A stretch of 5,735 bases of DNA from a bacterium (GTDB lineage: Bacteria; Bacteroidota; Bacteroidia; B-17B0; Aurantibacillaceae), in assembly GCA_027364695.1 (NCBI GenBank), contig DAHXOV010000163.1, positions 1-5,735 of the forward strand. Reading direction: 5' to 3'. The translations under genes and the position numbers were made by a program. Under the pieces are notes generated by a model, which saw only the letters and a program-made list of their open reading frames with translations, had not been told where the DNA came from and did not search any database. Of this stretch, positions 1-5,735 are shown in pieces (the stretch's first letter is position 1; every line of letters starts with the position of its first letter).

Positions 1-142
1 CGGTATAACAGAACAAACAGATGCAATAGCCATTTCTGTGAGCGAACAAACAGGGTATGTGTCCGTTGCAAAAAAAGGACAATTGCATTACAATGTAATA
101 TATAAAGAATTCATTCCCTTGTTAGAAAAATTATTAACGTAA
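1..142 (+). CDS. cdaA: Diadenylate cyclase, C-terminal end (partial)
   Basis: This is the 3' end of a gene entering from the left edge. The reading frame starts at base 2, gives 46 residues and ends in TAA at 140-142. The peptide begins GITEQTDAIAISVSEQTG and continues YVSVAKKGQL. From memory this matches the end of the DAC (DisA_N) domain of CdaA/DacA enzymes, which reads approximately GISEVTDSLTIIVSEETG followed by SVAKNGDL in Bacillus subtilis CdaA. The family condenses two ATP into cyclic di-AMP, usually from a protein anchored by N-terminal membrane helices. The catalytic DGA and RHR motifs would lie upstream, outside the window, so intactness cannot be judged. The tail after the domain is short, about 20 residues ending EKLLT. 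It converges on the SGNH hydrolase gene with a 72-base gap. The family is clear; the choice of CdaA over another DAC subtype rests on the C-terminal position of the domain. Confidence 0.85.
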   Translation, partial: GITEQTDAIAISVSEQTGYVSVAKKGQLHYNVIYKEFIPLLEKLLT

Positions 143-210
143 ATAGATCGCCTCAAAAACCACAAAAATCTTCTTGGCTTTTAAATGTAAATTAAGTCTA
201 ATGATGAGGT

Positions 211-228
211 GGTATTAAATACCTTTTT
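211..228 (+). terminator. Weak hairpin plus T-run after cdaA
   Basis: GGTAT (211-215) pairs with ATACC (219-223) across a three-base loop and is followed directly by five T (224-228). This is the layout of a Rho-independent terminator for transcription arriving from cdaA. The stem is short with only two G-C pairs, so it may be weak or chance. It overlaps the stop codon (217-215) of the convergent SGNH gene. I see no better hairpin in the 143-214 gap. Confidence 0.25.
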
Positions 229-1663
229 GTGTTTTCTCATACTCACTAAAATCCTTCATCAAAGAGTAATAAATCAAAGCCGCTATTTTTCTTGCTCCCA
301 CAGGGCTAAAATGCACATAATCTTTTGCTGCTAAATTTTCCTTTACCCATATTGTCATAGAATTTTTTCCACCCATAGCACGATACATATCAAAATAAGC
401 CGCCTTGTTTTTTAATACCACGCTCTTTAGCTGTTCATTCACTGATTCTAAATAAGGATGTGTTACCATTTCTCCATTTTCATTTACACTCATATCCGAT
501 GGTCCTACAAACAATATGGACGTCCATGGATGAACTCTTTTTAAAGTTTTTAATTGAAAGTCAATATACTGAGCGTATTGGAACGCTTTTTCTTCACTGC
601 TAATCATCGGCATTGCATTTCCACCAAATTGTAGTATAATTAAGCTAACATTTTGCTGTTCAAAAAATTTTATTAATACTTCTTTTGATAGAAGGTGAAA
701 AAATGTGCCCGATGACCCACGCAATGAGATGTTATCTACATACACACCCTTGTCATAACTTTCTAATGAAATACCATAAAATACAGGGCTTTCAAATCCT
801 TCAAAATAAAACGTTATGGCTTCTGTTTTTTCTACTGCAAATTCTTTGACAGCTATTTTTCCTCCATGATTTAATGTATCGGATAATATTTTTTCTTTTT
901 CATTAAAATAATGTACCAATATCGGTTCTGATGCGTAGCCATAAAACAACTTGATTCTATTAAACAAGCAGGCATATTCACCCTTATTATTACACTTAAT
1001 GCTGATTTTACCATTCCCTTTTGATGCATCAAAAACAAAGCTTTGAGCCATTGGTCCATATATTTGAGATTTTTTTGGACTGCTTGCATAACAAGACCAT
1101 TTTATCCATGTATCAGAATAATTTATTTTAGGATATATCCATTGTGTTACAGGCATAAAAGAAAGAAGCCCACAACCACTGCCTCCATAATGTTTTTGTA
1201 ATTGCTCTCTCAAAAAACCTGAAAATCTGTCTTCTTCTATTTGCGAATCGCCATAATACAAAATATGAGTGCTTTTATTTCTTGCATTCATCAAAGCATC
1301 AAAAAACGATTTTAATACCAACAAATTATTATTTGGATATTCTATTTTTGATACAAAGTTTTCACCTATTTGTAGGGGTTTAATAATACTTGCTATTTTT
1401 AACGTATCTATGTGGTTTGTAATTGCGTCTTCTTTGTTTATCTCATTGATTTTTTCTTCTATTTCTTTGGTTTTTTCAATGATATTTTTTACAGAATCTG
1501 TTTTTGGTAAAAGATCAGACACCAGCCATTTCTTTACGTCAAAAAAATGAATAGACATTTTTTTATATATCACAATTGTTTGCCCATCTTGCCAATATAA
1601 GAATATCGCCAATAAAATCAAACAAGCAAGCAAAAATAAAAATGACTTAACAGGGCTAAACAT
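215..1663 (-). CDS. Membrane-anchored SGNH/GDSL hydrolase with inserted beta-rich domain
   Basis: The protein is 482 residues from ATG at 1663. A TTG at 1702 would add 13 residues, but it has no support and may be part of a promoter. Residues 8-23 are a hydrophobic helix, probably an N-terminal anchor with the rest in the periplasm. Residues about 55-79 are charged and coiled-coil-like. The SGNH fold follows: block I YYGDSQ with nucleophile Ser140; block II Gly316 in LRGSSG; block III LQFGGN with Asn349; block V DYVH with Asp448 and His451. All catalytic residues are present. About 165 residues separate blocks I and II, and much of this is beta-rich, suggesting an inserted carbohydrate-binding-like module as in peptidoglycan O-acetylesterase Ape1. 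In Bacteroidota, proteins of this type often sit beside MBOAT O-acetyltransferases, but none is visible here. It probably adds or removes acyl groups on an envelope polysaccharide or peptidoglycan. The fold is confident; substrate and direction of reaction are not. It lies 79 bases downstream of the TPR gene on the same strand. Confidence 0.85.
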   Translation of the reverse strand: MFSPVKSFLFLLACLILLAIFLYWQDGQTIVIYKKMSIHFFDVKKWLVSDLLPKTDSVKNIIEKTKEIEEKINEINKEDAITNHIDTLKIASIIKPLQIGENFVSKIEYPNNNLLVLKSFFDALMNARNKSTHILYYGDSQIEEDRFSGFLREQLQKHYGGSGCGLLSFMPVTQWIYPKINYSDTWIKWSCYASSPKKSQIYGPMAQSFVFDASKGNGKISIKCNNKGEYACLFNRIKLFYGYASEPILVHYFNEKEKILSDTLNHGGKIAVKEFAVEKTEAITFYFEGFESPVFYGISLESYDKGVYVDNISLRGSSGTFFHLLSKEVLIKFFEQQNVSLIILQFGGNAMPMISSEEKAFQYAQYIDFQLKTLKRVHPWTSILFVGPSDMSVNENGEMVTHPYLESVNEQLKSVVLKNKAAYFDMYRAMGGKNSMTIWVKENLAAKDYVHFSPVGARKIAALIYYSLMKDFSEYEKTQKGI

Positions 1664-1672
1664 TTTTTTTGA

Positions 1673-1702
1673 CAAAAATAAAGAACAAAAACCATTTGAC
1701 AA
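1673..1702 (-). promoter_or_regulatory. Possible Bacteroidota-type promoter for the SGNH gene
   Basis: Read on the - strand, TTG (1702-1700) is followed after exactly 19 bases by TATTTTTG (1680-1673). This fits the -33 TTG and -7 TAnnTTTG elements of the major Bacteroidota sigma factor. The -7 box ends nine bases before the ATG at 1663, so the transcript would have almost no leader. The surrounding DNA is T-rich on this strand, so a chance match is possible. If real, the SGNH gene can be transcribed independently of the TPR gene upstream. Confidence 0.4.
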
Positions 1703-1742
1703 TACAAGGAAAAATAAAGAAGAGCTTGCTGGTACTTATTTA

Positions 1743-2804
1743 TTATTGCATTCCTTTACAATAATCCTGAATGAGCCGGTAAGCCATTTGGTCGCCTAAG
1801 GCATCCGCTTTTTCAAGGTCTTTACAAGCGCCTCTTCTATCTTTAATGGCATATTTTACTGCGGCTCTATTGATATAAGCAGAAGCATAATCAAATTTTA
1901 ATTTGATAGCATAATCCAAATCCTCTAATGCCTCTTTGAACTTATTCAGTCCTCCTTTGGCTGCACCTCTGTAATTGTAACTTACCGGATTGTTGGGATT
2001 TATTTTAATCGCTTCATCTAAGTCGGTAATTGCTGATATAAAATCACTGGTATTTATTTTAGCAGAGGCTCTTAATATCAGGGCTTCTTCATCTTGCGGA
2101 TTGGCTTCCATATATATATTAAAATCATTGATGCTTTTTTTGAATTGATCTATTTCAAAATATGCCTTAGCCCTGAGTTTATAGGCACTGTATTCCTTTT
2201 TATCAGCAGGCATTTTATCTATGGCATCTGTAATAGATTTAATACATTCATTAAATTGTTTGATATGATATGAAATTTCTGCTCTGAGGATCAATGCCTC
2301 AATATAATTTGGTAGAATATCTAATGCTTCATTGAGCGGCTGTAGCGCTTCTTTGTACGCCTTGCCTGCTACCATCAGCTGGGCTTTGTAAAATAACAGT
2401 TCAGGATCTTGTGATTCATAATGATAGGCGCTGTCTAGTAATTTTTTACTTTCAGTATATTTTTTATTTTCATAATATATTTTCCCCAAATACTTTAAAG
2501 CTTCCCATTGAGATATGTCATATTTCAAAGCCGTTTTAAAATATTTTTCACTCATCTTTAAATTATTTTTCTTTAGGTAGATATATCCTAATTTCATCAA
2601 AGCTGGCACATATTTTTTATTTTTTTTTACTGCTTCTATCAGGAGTGCTTCGGCTTTGTCGTATTGCAAAGAATCAAGCTGTTTCAGAGATTTTTCATAT
2701 AGTTGTTGTTCCTCAGGGATATTAATAGTATCCTTTACTTCTTGAGAAATTAATAGAAAAGAAGAAAATGTCAGTAATATCAAAAAAAGTATTTTTTTTT
2801 GCAT
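1743..2804 (-). CDS. Secreted TPR-repeat protein
   Basis: The protein has 353 residues. Residues 1-20 form a typical signal peptide (MQKK, then a hydrophobic core ending LLIS) with likely cleavage before Gln21. No lipobox cysteine is visible, so it is probably soluble in the periplasm. From about residue 34 to 339 the chain is built of roughly nine tandem tetratricopeptide repeats of 34-36 residues. These show the expected pattern of small and aromatic residues, for example ALMKLGYIYLKKNNLKMSEK at 68-87 and SYNYRGAAKGGLNKFKEALE at 275-294. The end (RRGACKDLEKADALGD, then a final YCKG) is a common closing motif of Bacteroidota TPR proteins. TPR arrays bind other proteins; no catalytic domain is present and I cannot name the partner. 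It heads a - strand pair with the SGNH hydrolase, and the 79-base gap is compatible with co-transcription. The start is the first ATG after the divergent intergenic region and gives an intact signal peptide. Confidence 0.85.
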   Translation of the reverse strand: MQKKILFLILLTFSSFLLISQEVKDTINIPEEQQLYEKSLKQLDSLQYDKAEALLIEAVKKNKKYVPALMKLGYIYLKKNNLKMSEKYFKTALKYDISQWEALKYLGKIYYENKKYTESKKLLDSAYHYESQDPELLFYKAQLMVAGKAYKEALQPLNEALDILPNYIEALILRAEISYHIKQFNECIKSITDAIDKMPADKKEYSAYKLRAKAYFEIDQFKKSINDFNIYMEANPQDEEALILRASAKINTSDFISAITDLDEAIKINPNNPVSYNYRGAAKGGLNKFKEALEDLDYAIKLKFDYASAYINRAAVKYAIKDRRGACKDLEKADALGDQMAYRLIQDYCKGMQ

Positions 2805-2820
2805 AGTAATACAGCCTTGC

Positions 2821-2828
2821 TAAATGTA
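2821..2828 (-). promoter_or_regulatory. Possible -7 box for the TPR gene
   Basis: On the - strand this reads TACATTTA, matching TAnnTTTG except for the last base. It lies 16 bases upstream of the TPR gene ATG. No TTG sits at the usual 19-20 base spacing; the nearest TTTG is 26 bases upstream, which is long. A second weak candidate, AATATTTG at 2862-2855, also has a one-base mismatch. Confidence 0.25.
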
Positions 2829-2865
2829 AAGAATTTTTACTTTAAGGGGTATAACAAATATTTAC

Positions 2866-2873
2866 TATATTTA
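2866..2873 (+). promoter_or_regulatory. Possible -7 box for fabD
   Basis: TATATTTA matches TAnnTTTG except for the last base and lies 16 bases upstream of the fabD ATG, the same distance as the opposing box from the TPR gene. No clear -33 TTG is present at the usual spacing; the sequence about 21 bases upstream is TTTA. No Shine-Dalgarno sequence is visible before the ATG, as is usual in this phylum. Confidence 0.25.
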
Positions 2874-2889
2874 GCGGAAATTTTTAGCT

Positions 2890-3774
2890 ATGTCTAAAAT
2901 TGCTTACGTATTTCCAGGGCAAGGCGCGCAGTTTTCAGGTATGGGAAAAGATTTATACGAAAGTAATACCAAAGCAAGAGAATATTTTGAATCAGCAAAT
3001 GATATTTTGGCTTACAGAATAAGCGATATTATGTTTCACGGCAAGGATGAAGAACTTAAACAAACCAAAATAACGCAGCCCGCAGTATTTTTACACTCTG
3101 TTATACAAGCAATCGTTACAGATAATTTTCGCCCCGACATGGTAGCGGGTCATTCTTTAGGAGAATTTTCTGCCCTTGTTGCTAACAAAACATTGTCTTT
3201 TGAAGATGGCTTGAAATTGGTTTATGCCCGTGCTTTGGCTATGCAAAAGGCATGTGAAATAAATCCATCCACTATGGCAGCCGTGCTTGGCTTGAAAGAT
3301 GATAAAGCAGAAGAGATTTGTAATATCGTTCAAAACGAAGTGGGAGAAGTAGTAGTACCAGCTAATTATAACTGCCCTGGACAGTTGGTTATATCAGGTA
3401 GTATAAAAGGCATTCAAATAGCCTGTGAAAAACTCAAAGCTGCCGGTGCAAAAAGAGCACTTGTTTTGCAAGTAGGAGGAGCCTTTCATTCTCCGCTGAT
3501 GGAACCGGCAAAAAAAGAATTAGAGCAAGCTATTCATCAAACAAAATTTAATCCTACCGTATGCTCTATTTATCAAAACTATACAGCATTACCTGAAATC
3601 AATCCTGATAAAATAAAAAATAACCTTATTGCACAACTCACAGCACCTGTAAAATGGACACAATCGGTGCAAAAAATGGTAGAAGATGGGGCTACAAAAT
3701 TCATAGAAGTAGGATCAGGAAAAGTATTACAAGGGCTTATTAAAAAAATAGCATCTCAAGTAGAAACGATTTAA
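2890..3774 (+). CDS. fabD: Malonyl-CoA:acyl carrier protein transacylase
   Basis: This cytoplasmic enzyme moves the malonyl group from malonyl-CoA to acyl carrier protein, providing the extender unit for type II fatty-acid synthesis. At 294 residues it is near the usual length (E. coli FabD is 309). All family landmarks are present: the N-terminal FPGQGAQ with Gln11; nucleophile Ser89 in GHSLGEFSA; Arg114 in YARALAM, which binds the malonyl carboxylate; NYNCPGQ at 159-165; catalytic His200 in GAFHS; and Gln249 before TAPVKW. The C-terminal EVGSGKVLQGL is also typical. The start is unambiguous because the MSKIAYVFPGQG opening aligns with the family. It is the first gene of a + strand run and has only five bases before the beta-barrel gene, suggesting one transcript. 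No other fab genes are visible, so it is not in a compact fab cluster on this side. It should be an ordinary functional copy. Confidence 0.96.
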   Translation: MSKIAYVFPGQGAQFSGMGKDLYESNTKAREYFESANDILAYRISDIMFHGKDEELKQTKITQPAVFLHSVIQAIVTDNFRPDMVAGHSLGEFSALVANKTLSFEDGLKLVYARALAMQKACEINPSTMAAVLGLKDDKAEEICNIVQNEVGEVVVPANYNCPGQLVISGSIKGIQIACEKLKAAGAKRALVLQVGGAFHSPLMEPAKKELEQAIHQTKFNPTVCSIYQNYTALPEINPDKIKNNLIAQLTAPVKWTQSVQKMVEDGATKFIEVGSGKVLQGLIKKIASQVETI

Positions 3775-3779
3775 ATACA

Positions 3780-4556
3780 ATGAAAAAAAATTACTTTATT
3801 CTGTTCTTTCTAATTATTTTATTTACTTATACTTTGTTTGCCCAAAGAAAAAGCGCTTATTACTATCCGCAATTTTTTAGAGGCGCCGGCGTATTTGCAG
3901 CGGCTAACTATTCCATGCATAAATACAACAATAAAAATGAATCATTAAAGAATTTTTTTAATCCCGTATTTCAATATTACTATCCACCTACACATTATTC
4001 AAGAGAGTATTTTTCATGGGGAGCGGGTATATTTGCAGAATTTTTACCATTTGATAAAATCAGATGGCAAACAGAGATTGAATACACTCATAAAGGAGCT
4101 AAAGAAAGACAAATCTTAGATTGGTTTTGGGGCTATGCAAGCAATCAGTTTTATCCTAACAAGTACACTTATATCCAGTGGAACAATTATTTGAAGTGGT
4201 TTTTTATGAAAAATAATTGGGGGACATACTATTGGATGTTTGGAGTGCGCTTAGAATATCTTTTGTCTCAATCCATTAGTGTTTATACGCCCATTAGTAG
4301 TTCTTTTCCAAAGATATGGTGGAGTGGTGATATTGCTTTGGGTTATGAGTGGGATATAGTATGGTTTAAGTACTTTCATCCATTTATAGAATACCACTGG
4401 AATCCTGATGTTCTATACCATGCCTACAAAAAAGATCTATATAATGTAAAGGTGAGGAACAGAACATTTGAATTGAGGATAGGATTGATATTTCGCCCCA
4501 AAGGCAAAGCTATTGATGATTGTAATGCTCCTAAATACAGAGGCATTGAATTTTAA
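3780..4556 (+). CDS. Probable outer-membrane beta-barrel protein, unknown function
   Basis: The protein has 258 residues with a signal peptide (MKKN, a long hydrophobic core, then TLFA before Gln22). The mature part contains about eight alternating stretches that look like membrane beta-strands, near residues 36-46, 78-88, 94-104, 130-142, 148-160, 179-190, 197-207 and 228-239. The section GAGIFAEFLPFDKIRWQTEI followed by EYTHKGAKE resembles the small-barrel families of Bacteroidota (OMP_b-brl / PorT-like, PF13568 style), in which an early hairpin ends in a KGAK-type turn. The sequence is strikingly aromatic: 13 Trp and roughly a quarter of all residues Trp, Tyr or Phe. A 19-residue soluble tail with one Cys follows the last strand. 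It begins five bases after fabD, so it is probably co-transcribed. I do not recognise a named protein. Barrel character is inferred from pattern; function is unknown. Confidence 0.7.
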   Translation: MKKNYFILFFLIILFTYTLFAQRKSAYYYPQFFRGAGVFAAANYSMHKYNNKNESLKNFFNPVFQYYYPPTHYSREYFSWGAGIFAEFLPFDKIRWQTEIEYTHKGAKERQILDWFWGYASNQFYPNKYTYIQWNNYLKWFFMKNNWGTYYWMFGVRLEYLLSQSISVYTPISSSFPKIWWSGDIALGYEWDIVWFKYFHPFIEYHWNPDVLYHAYKKDLYNVKVRNRTFELRIGLIFRPKGKAIDDCNAPKYRGIEF

Positions 4557-4615
4557 ATCCTGTATATGAAATCATTGCACTATGTGCTATCATTAAACTG
4601 AATAAAAATGGAATT

Positions 4616-5735
4616 ATGTCAAAAGATGTTTTATACTCGCTTACACAAGGGGCACTGATGCCACAAGAAGAAGCAGTGATGTTAAAATCAAAGAACAATC
4701 ATTTAGTGATAGGTATTCCAAAAGAAATTGCATTTCAAGAAAACAGAATAGCATTGGTACCTGATGCTGTAGCGCTGCTTGTAAATAATGGACATAGAAT
4801 AATCATAGAAAAAGATGCGGGACGAGCCGCTAATTTTGATGATCATGATTATAGTGAAGCAGGAGCAGAGATTGTAGATTCTGCTAAAGAAATGTATGAA
4901 AAATCACTCATTGTATTAAAAATTGCCCCACCTACAATGGAGGAACTAGATTGGATGAAGCCCAAACAAATTTTATTTTCTGCCCTTCAACTCAGTGTGC
5001 AGCCAAAAGATTTTCTTAAAAAAATTATCTCAAAAAAATTGAATTGTATCGCTTATGAGCTTGTAACAGATGGAGAAAATATATTTCCATTTATTCGGTC
5101 TATGGGAGAAATAGCAGGAAGCACCAGTATTTTGATTGCTGCAGAATTATTGAGCAATATCAACGGAGGTCCAGGATTTTTATTAGGCGGCATTACGGGT
5201 ATTACTCCCACAGAAGTAGTGATTATAGGCGCTGGAACGGTAGGAGAATTTGCAGCTCGCGCAGCATTAGGATTGGGTGCTACTGTAAAAGTATTTGATA
5301 ACTCTATTTACAGATTAAGACGATTGCAGTCCTCTTTAGGCAGTAGAATTTTTACTTCTATCATTGTACCTCGTGTATTAGAAAAACATTTGAAGACCGC
5401 TGACGTAGCTATTGGTGCCATGCGAGCTACAGCTGCAAGGACCCCTATTATTGTTACTGAAAGAATGGTATCTGAGATGAAAGCTGGATCTGTGATTATT
5501 GATGTCAGCATAGATCAAGGGGGCATATTTGAAACCTCACAACCCACCGATCATTCAAAGCCAGTATTTAAAAAACACAGCGTGATTCATTATTGTGTTC
5601 CTAACATACCGTCTCGGGTAGCGCGGTCTGCTTCCTATGCATTTAGTAATTTATTGGCGCCTATTTTAATTAATATGGGAGAGGAAGGTGGATTTGATGG
5701 GCTGATTCGCAGAGATACAGGGCTAAGAAGAGGTG
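4616..5735 (+). CDS. ald: Alanine dehydrogenase-like NAD-dependent enzyme (partial, 3' end missing)
   Basis: The frame is open from ATG 4616 to the right edge, giving 373 residues without a stop; the family is around 370-410 long, so only a short end is missing. This is the first in-frame ATG. Residues 1-30 are an extension before the usual start (IGIPKE at 32-37). The alanine dehydrogenase/PntA N-terminal domain carries Arg44 in ENRIAL. The Rossmann domain shows GAGTVG at 205-210 and Asp228 after the second strand, indicating NAD rather than NADP. DVSIDQGG with Asp300 matches catalytic Asp270 of Mycobacterium tuberculosis Ald, and CVPNIPSRVARSASYAFSN also fits Ald. However, by my alignment from memory, Lys75 and His96 of that enzyme fall on Ala104 (LKIAPP) and Gln125 (ALQL). 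Canonical Ald converts L-alanine and NAD to pyruvate, ammonium and NADH; whether this one does is uncertain. A 59-base gap separates it from the barrel gene, with no clear promoter. The symbol denotes family, not proven activity. Confidence 0.8.
   Translation, partial: MSKDVLYSLTQGALMPQEEAVMLKSKNNHLVIGIPKEIAFQENRIALVPDAVALLVNNGHRIIIEKDAGRAANFDDHDYSEAGAEIVDSAKEMYEKSLIVLKIAPPTMEELDWMKPKQILFSALQLSVQPKDFLKKIISKKLNCIAYELVTDGENIFPFIRSMGEIAGSTSILIAAELLSNINGGPGFLLGGITGITPTEVVIIGAGTVGEFAARAALGLGATVKVFDNSIYRLRRLQSSLGSRIFTSIIVPRVLEKHLKTADVAIGAMRATAARTPIIVTERMVSEMKAGSVIIDVSIDQGGIFETSQPTDHSKPVFKKHSVIHYCVPNIPSRVARSASYAFSNLLAPILINMGEEGGFDGLIRRDTGLRRG

Larger units (their letters stand above)
2819..2875. repeat. 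Inverted repeat spanning the divergent promoter region
   Basis: GCTAAATGTA (2819-2828) and TATATTTAGC (2866-2875) are inverted copies matching at 9 of 10 positions, separated by 37 bases. Each arm ends 14 bases from the adjacent start codon, so the arrangement is symmetric about base 2847 between the TPR gene and fabD. The arms contain the -7-like boxes listed separately. The repeat could reflect paired promoters, a shared operator, or chance in AT-rich DNA. Confidence 0.4.

Noticed and set aside
151..209. CCTCA (151-155) and TGAGG (205-209) as a terminator stem
   Set aside because: The loop would be 49 bases with a five-base stem and no following T-run, so chance pairing is more likely.
871..1089. 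Open frame on the - strand of 72 codons
   Set aside because: It overlaps the SGNH gene in another frame of the same strand. The SGNH frame has clear family motifs on both sides, so this is a shadow.
1269..1550. Open frame on the + strand of 93 codons
   Set aside because: It lies wholly antisense to the SGNH gene. The apparent hydrophobic protein is the complement of a region encoding the charged, Lys/Glu/Ile-rich coiled coil, with no family resemblance.
1626..1695. Small - strand frame from ATG at 1695, overlapping the start of the SGNH gene
   Set aside because: It is a short hydrophobic frame in an A/T-rich stretch; the SGNH frame explains the same bases better.
4608..4658. Short frame from an ATG at 4608 before the alanine-dehydrogenase-like gene
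   Set aside because: It encodes only 16 residues before a stop, overlaps the real start in another frame and resembles no known leader peptide.
5308..5511. Open frame on the - strand of 67 codons
   Set aside because: It is antisense to the well-conserved NAD-binding and DQGG region of the alanine-dehydrogenase-like gene.
1..5735. A novel defence, mobile or CRISPR-like system
   Set aside because: I saw no direct-repeat arrays, transposase or integrase motifs, terminal inverted repeats, nuclease motifs or abrupt composition change. The genes belong to housekeeping or envelope families.

Overview
The window looks like chromosomal DNA from a member of the Bacteroidota. The evidence is AT-rich DNA with many A/T runs, start codons without clear Shine-Dalgarno sequences, a possible promoter of the TTG / TAnnTTTG type used in that phylum, a secreted TPR protein and a small outer-membrane beta-barrel of Bacteroidota style, and an alanine-dehydrogenase-like protein whose sequence resembles the Bacteroidota branch of its family (from memory). 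I cannot name a genus.

Layout from left to right. The last 46 codons of a diadenylate cyclase gene (cdaA/dacA, c-di-AMP synthesis) enter on the + strand and end at 142. Facing it on the - strand are two genes for envelope proteins: a signal-peptide TPR-repeat protein (2804 to 1743), then a membrane-anchored SGNH/GDSL hydrolase (1663 to 215) with a beta-rich insert between its catalytic blocks. From an 85-base divergent intergenic region the + strand resumes with fabD (malonyl-CoA:ACP transacylase, 2890-3774). A very aromatic outer-membrane beta-barrel protein follows five bases later (3780-4556). The last gene, alanine-dehydrogenase-like, starts at 4616 and runs off the right edge. No stretch longer than 300 bases lacks a gene.

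The genes do not form one obvious pathway. The common theme is the cell envelope: c-di-AMP signalling (linked to wall and osmotic homeostasis in other bacteria), a periplasm-facing esterase/acetyltransferase-type enzyme, a periplasmic TPR scaffold, fatty-acid precursor supply and an outer-membrane protein. That theme is inference from co-location.

I see no mobile element, CRISPR array, tRNA, rRNA or defence system. The points most worth a second look are the alanine-dehydrogenase-like protein, which lacks two of the active-site residues of characterised enzymes, the start site and possible overlapping promoter of the SGNH gene, its insert domain, and the near-symmetric divergent promoter region upstream of fabD.
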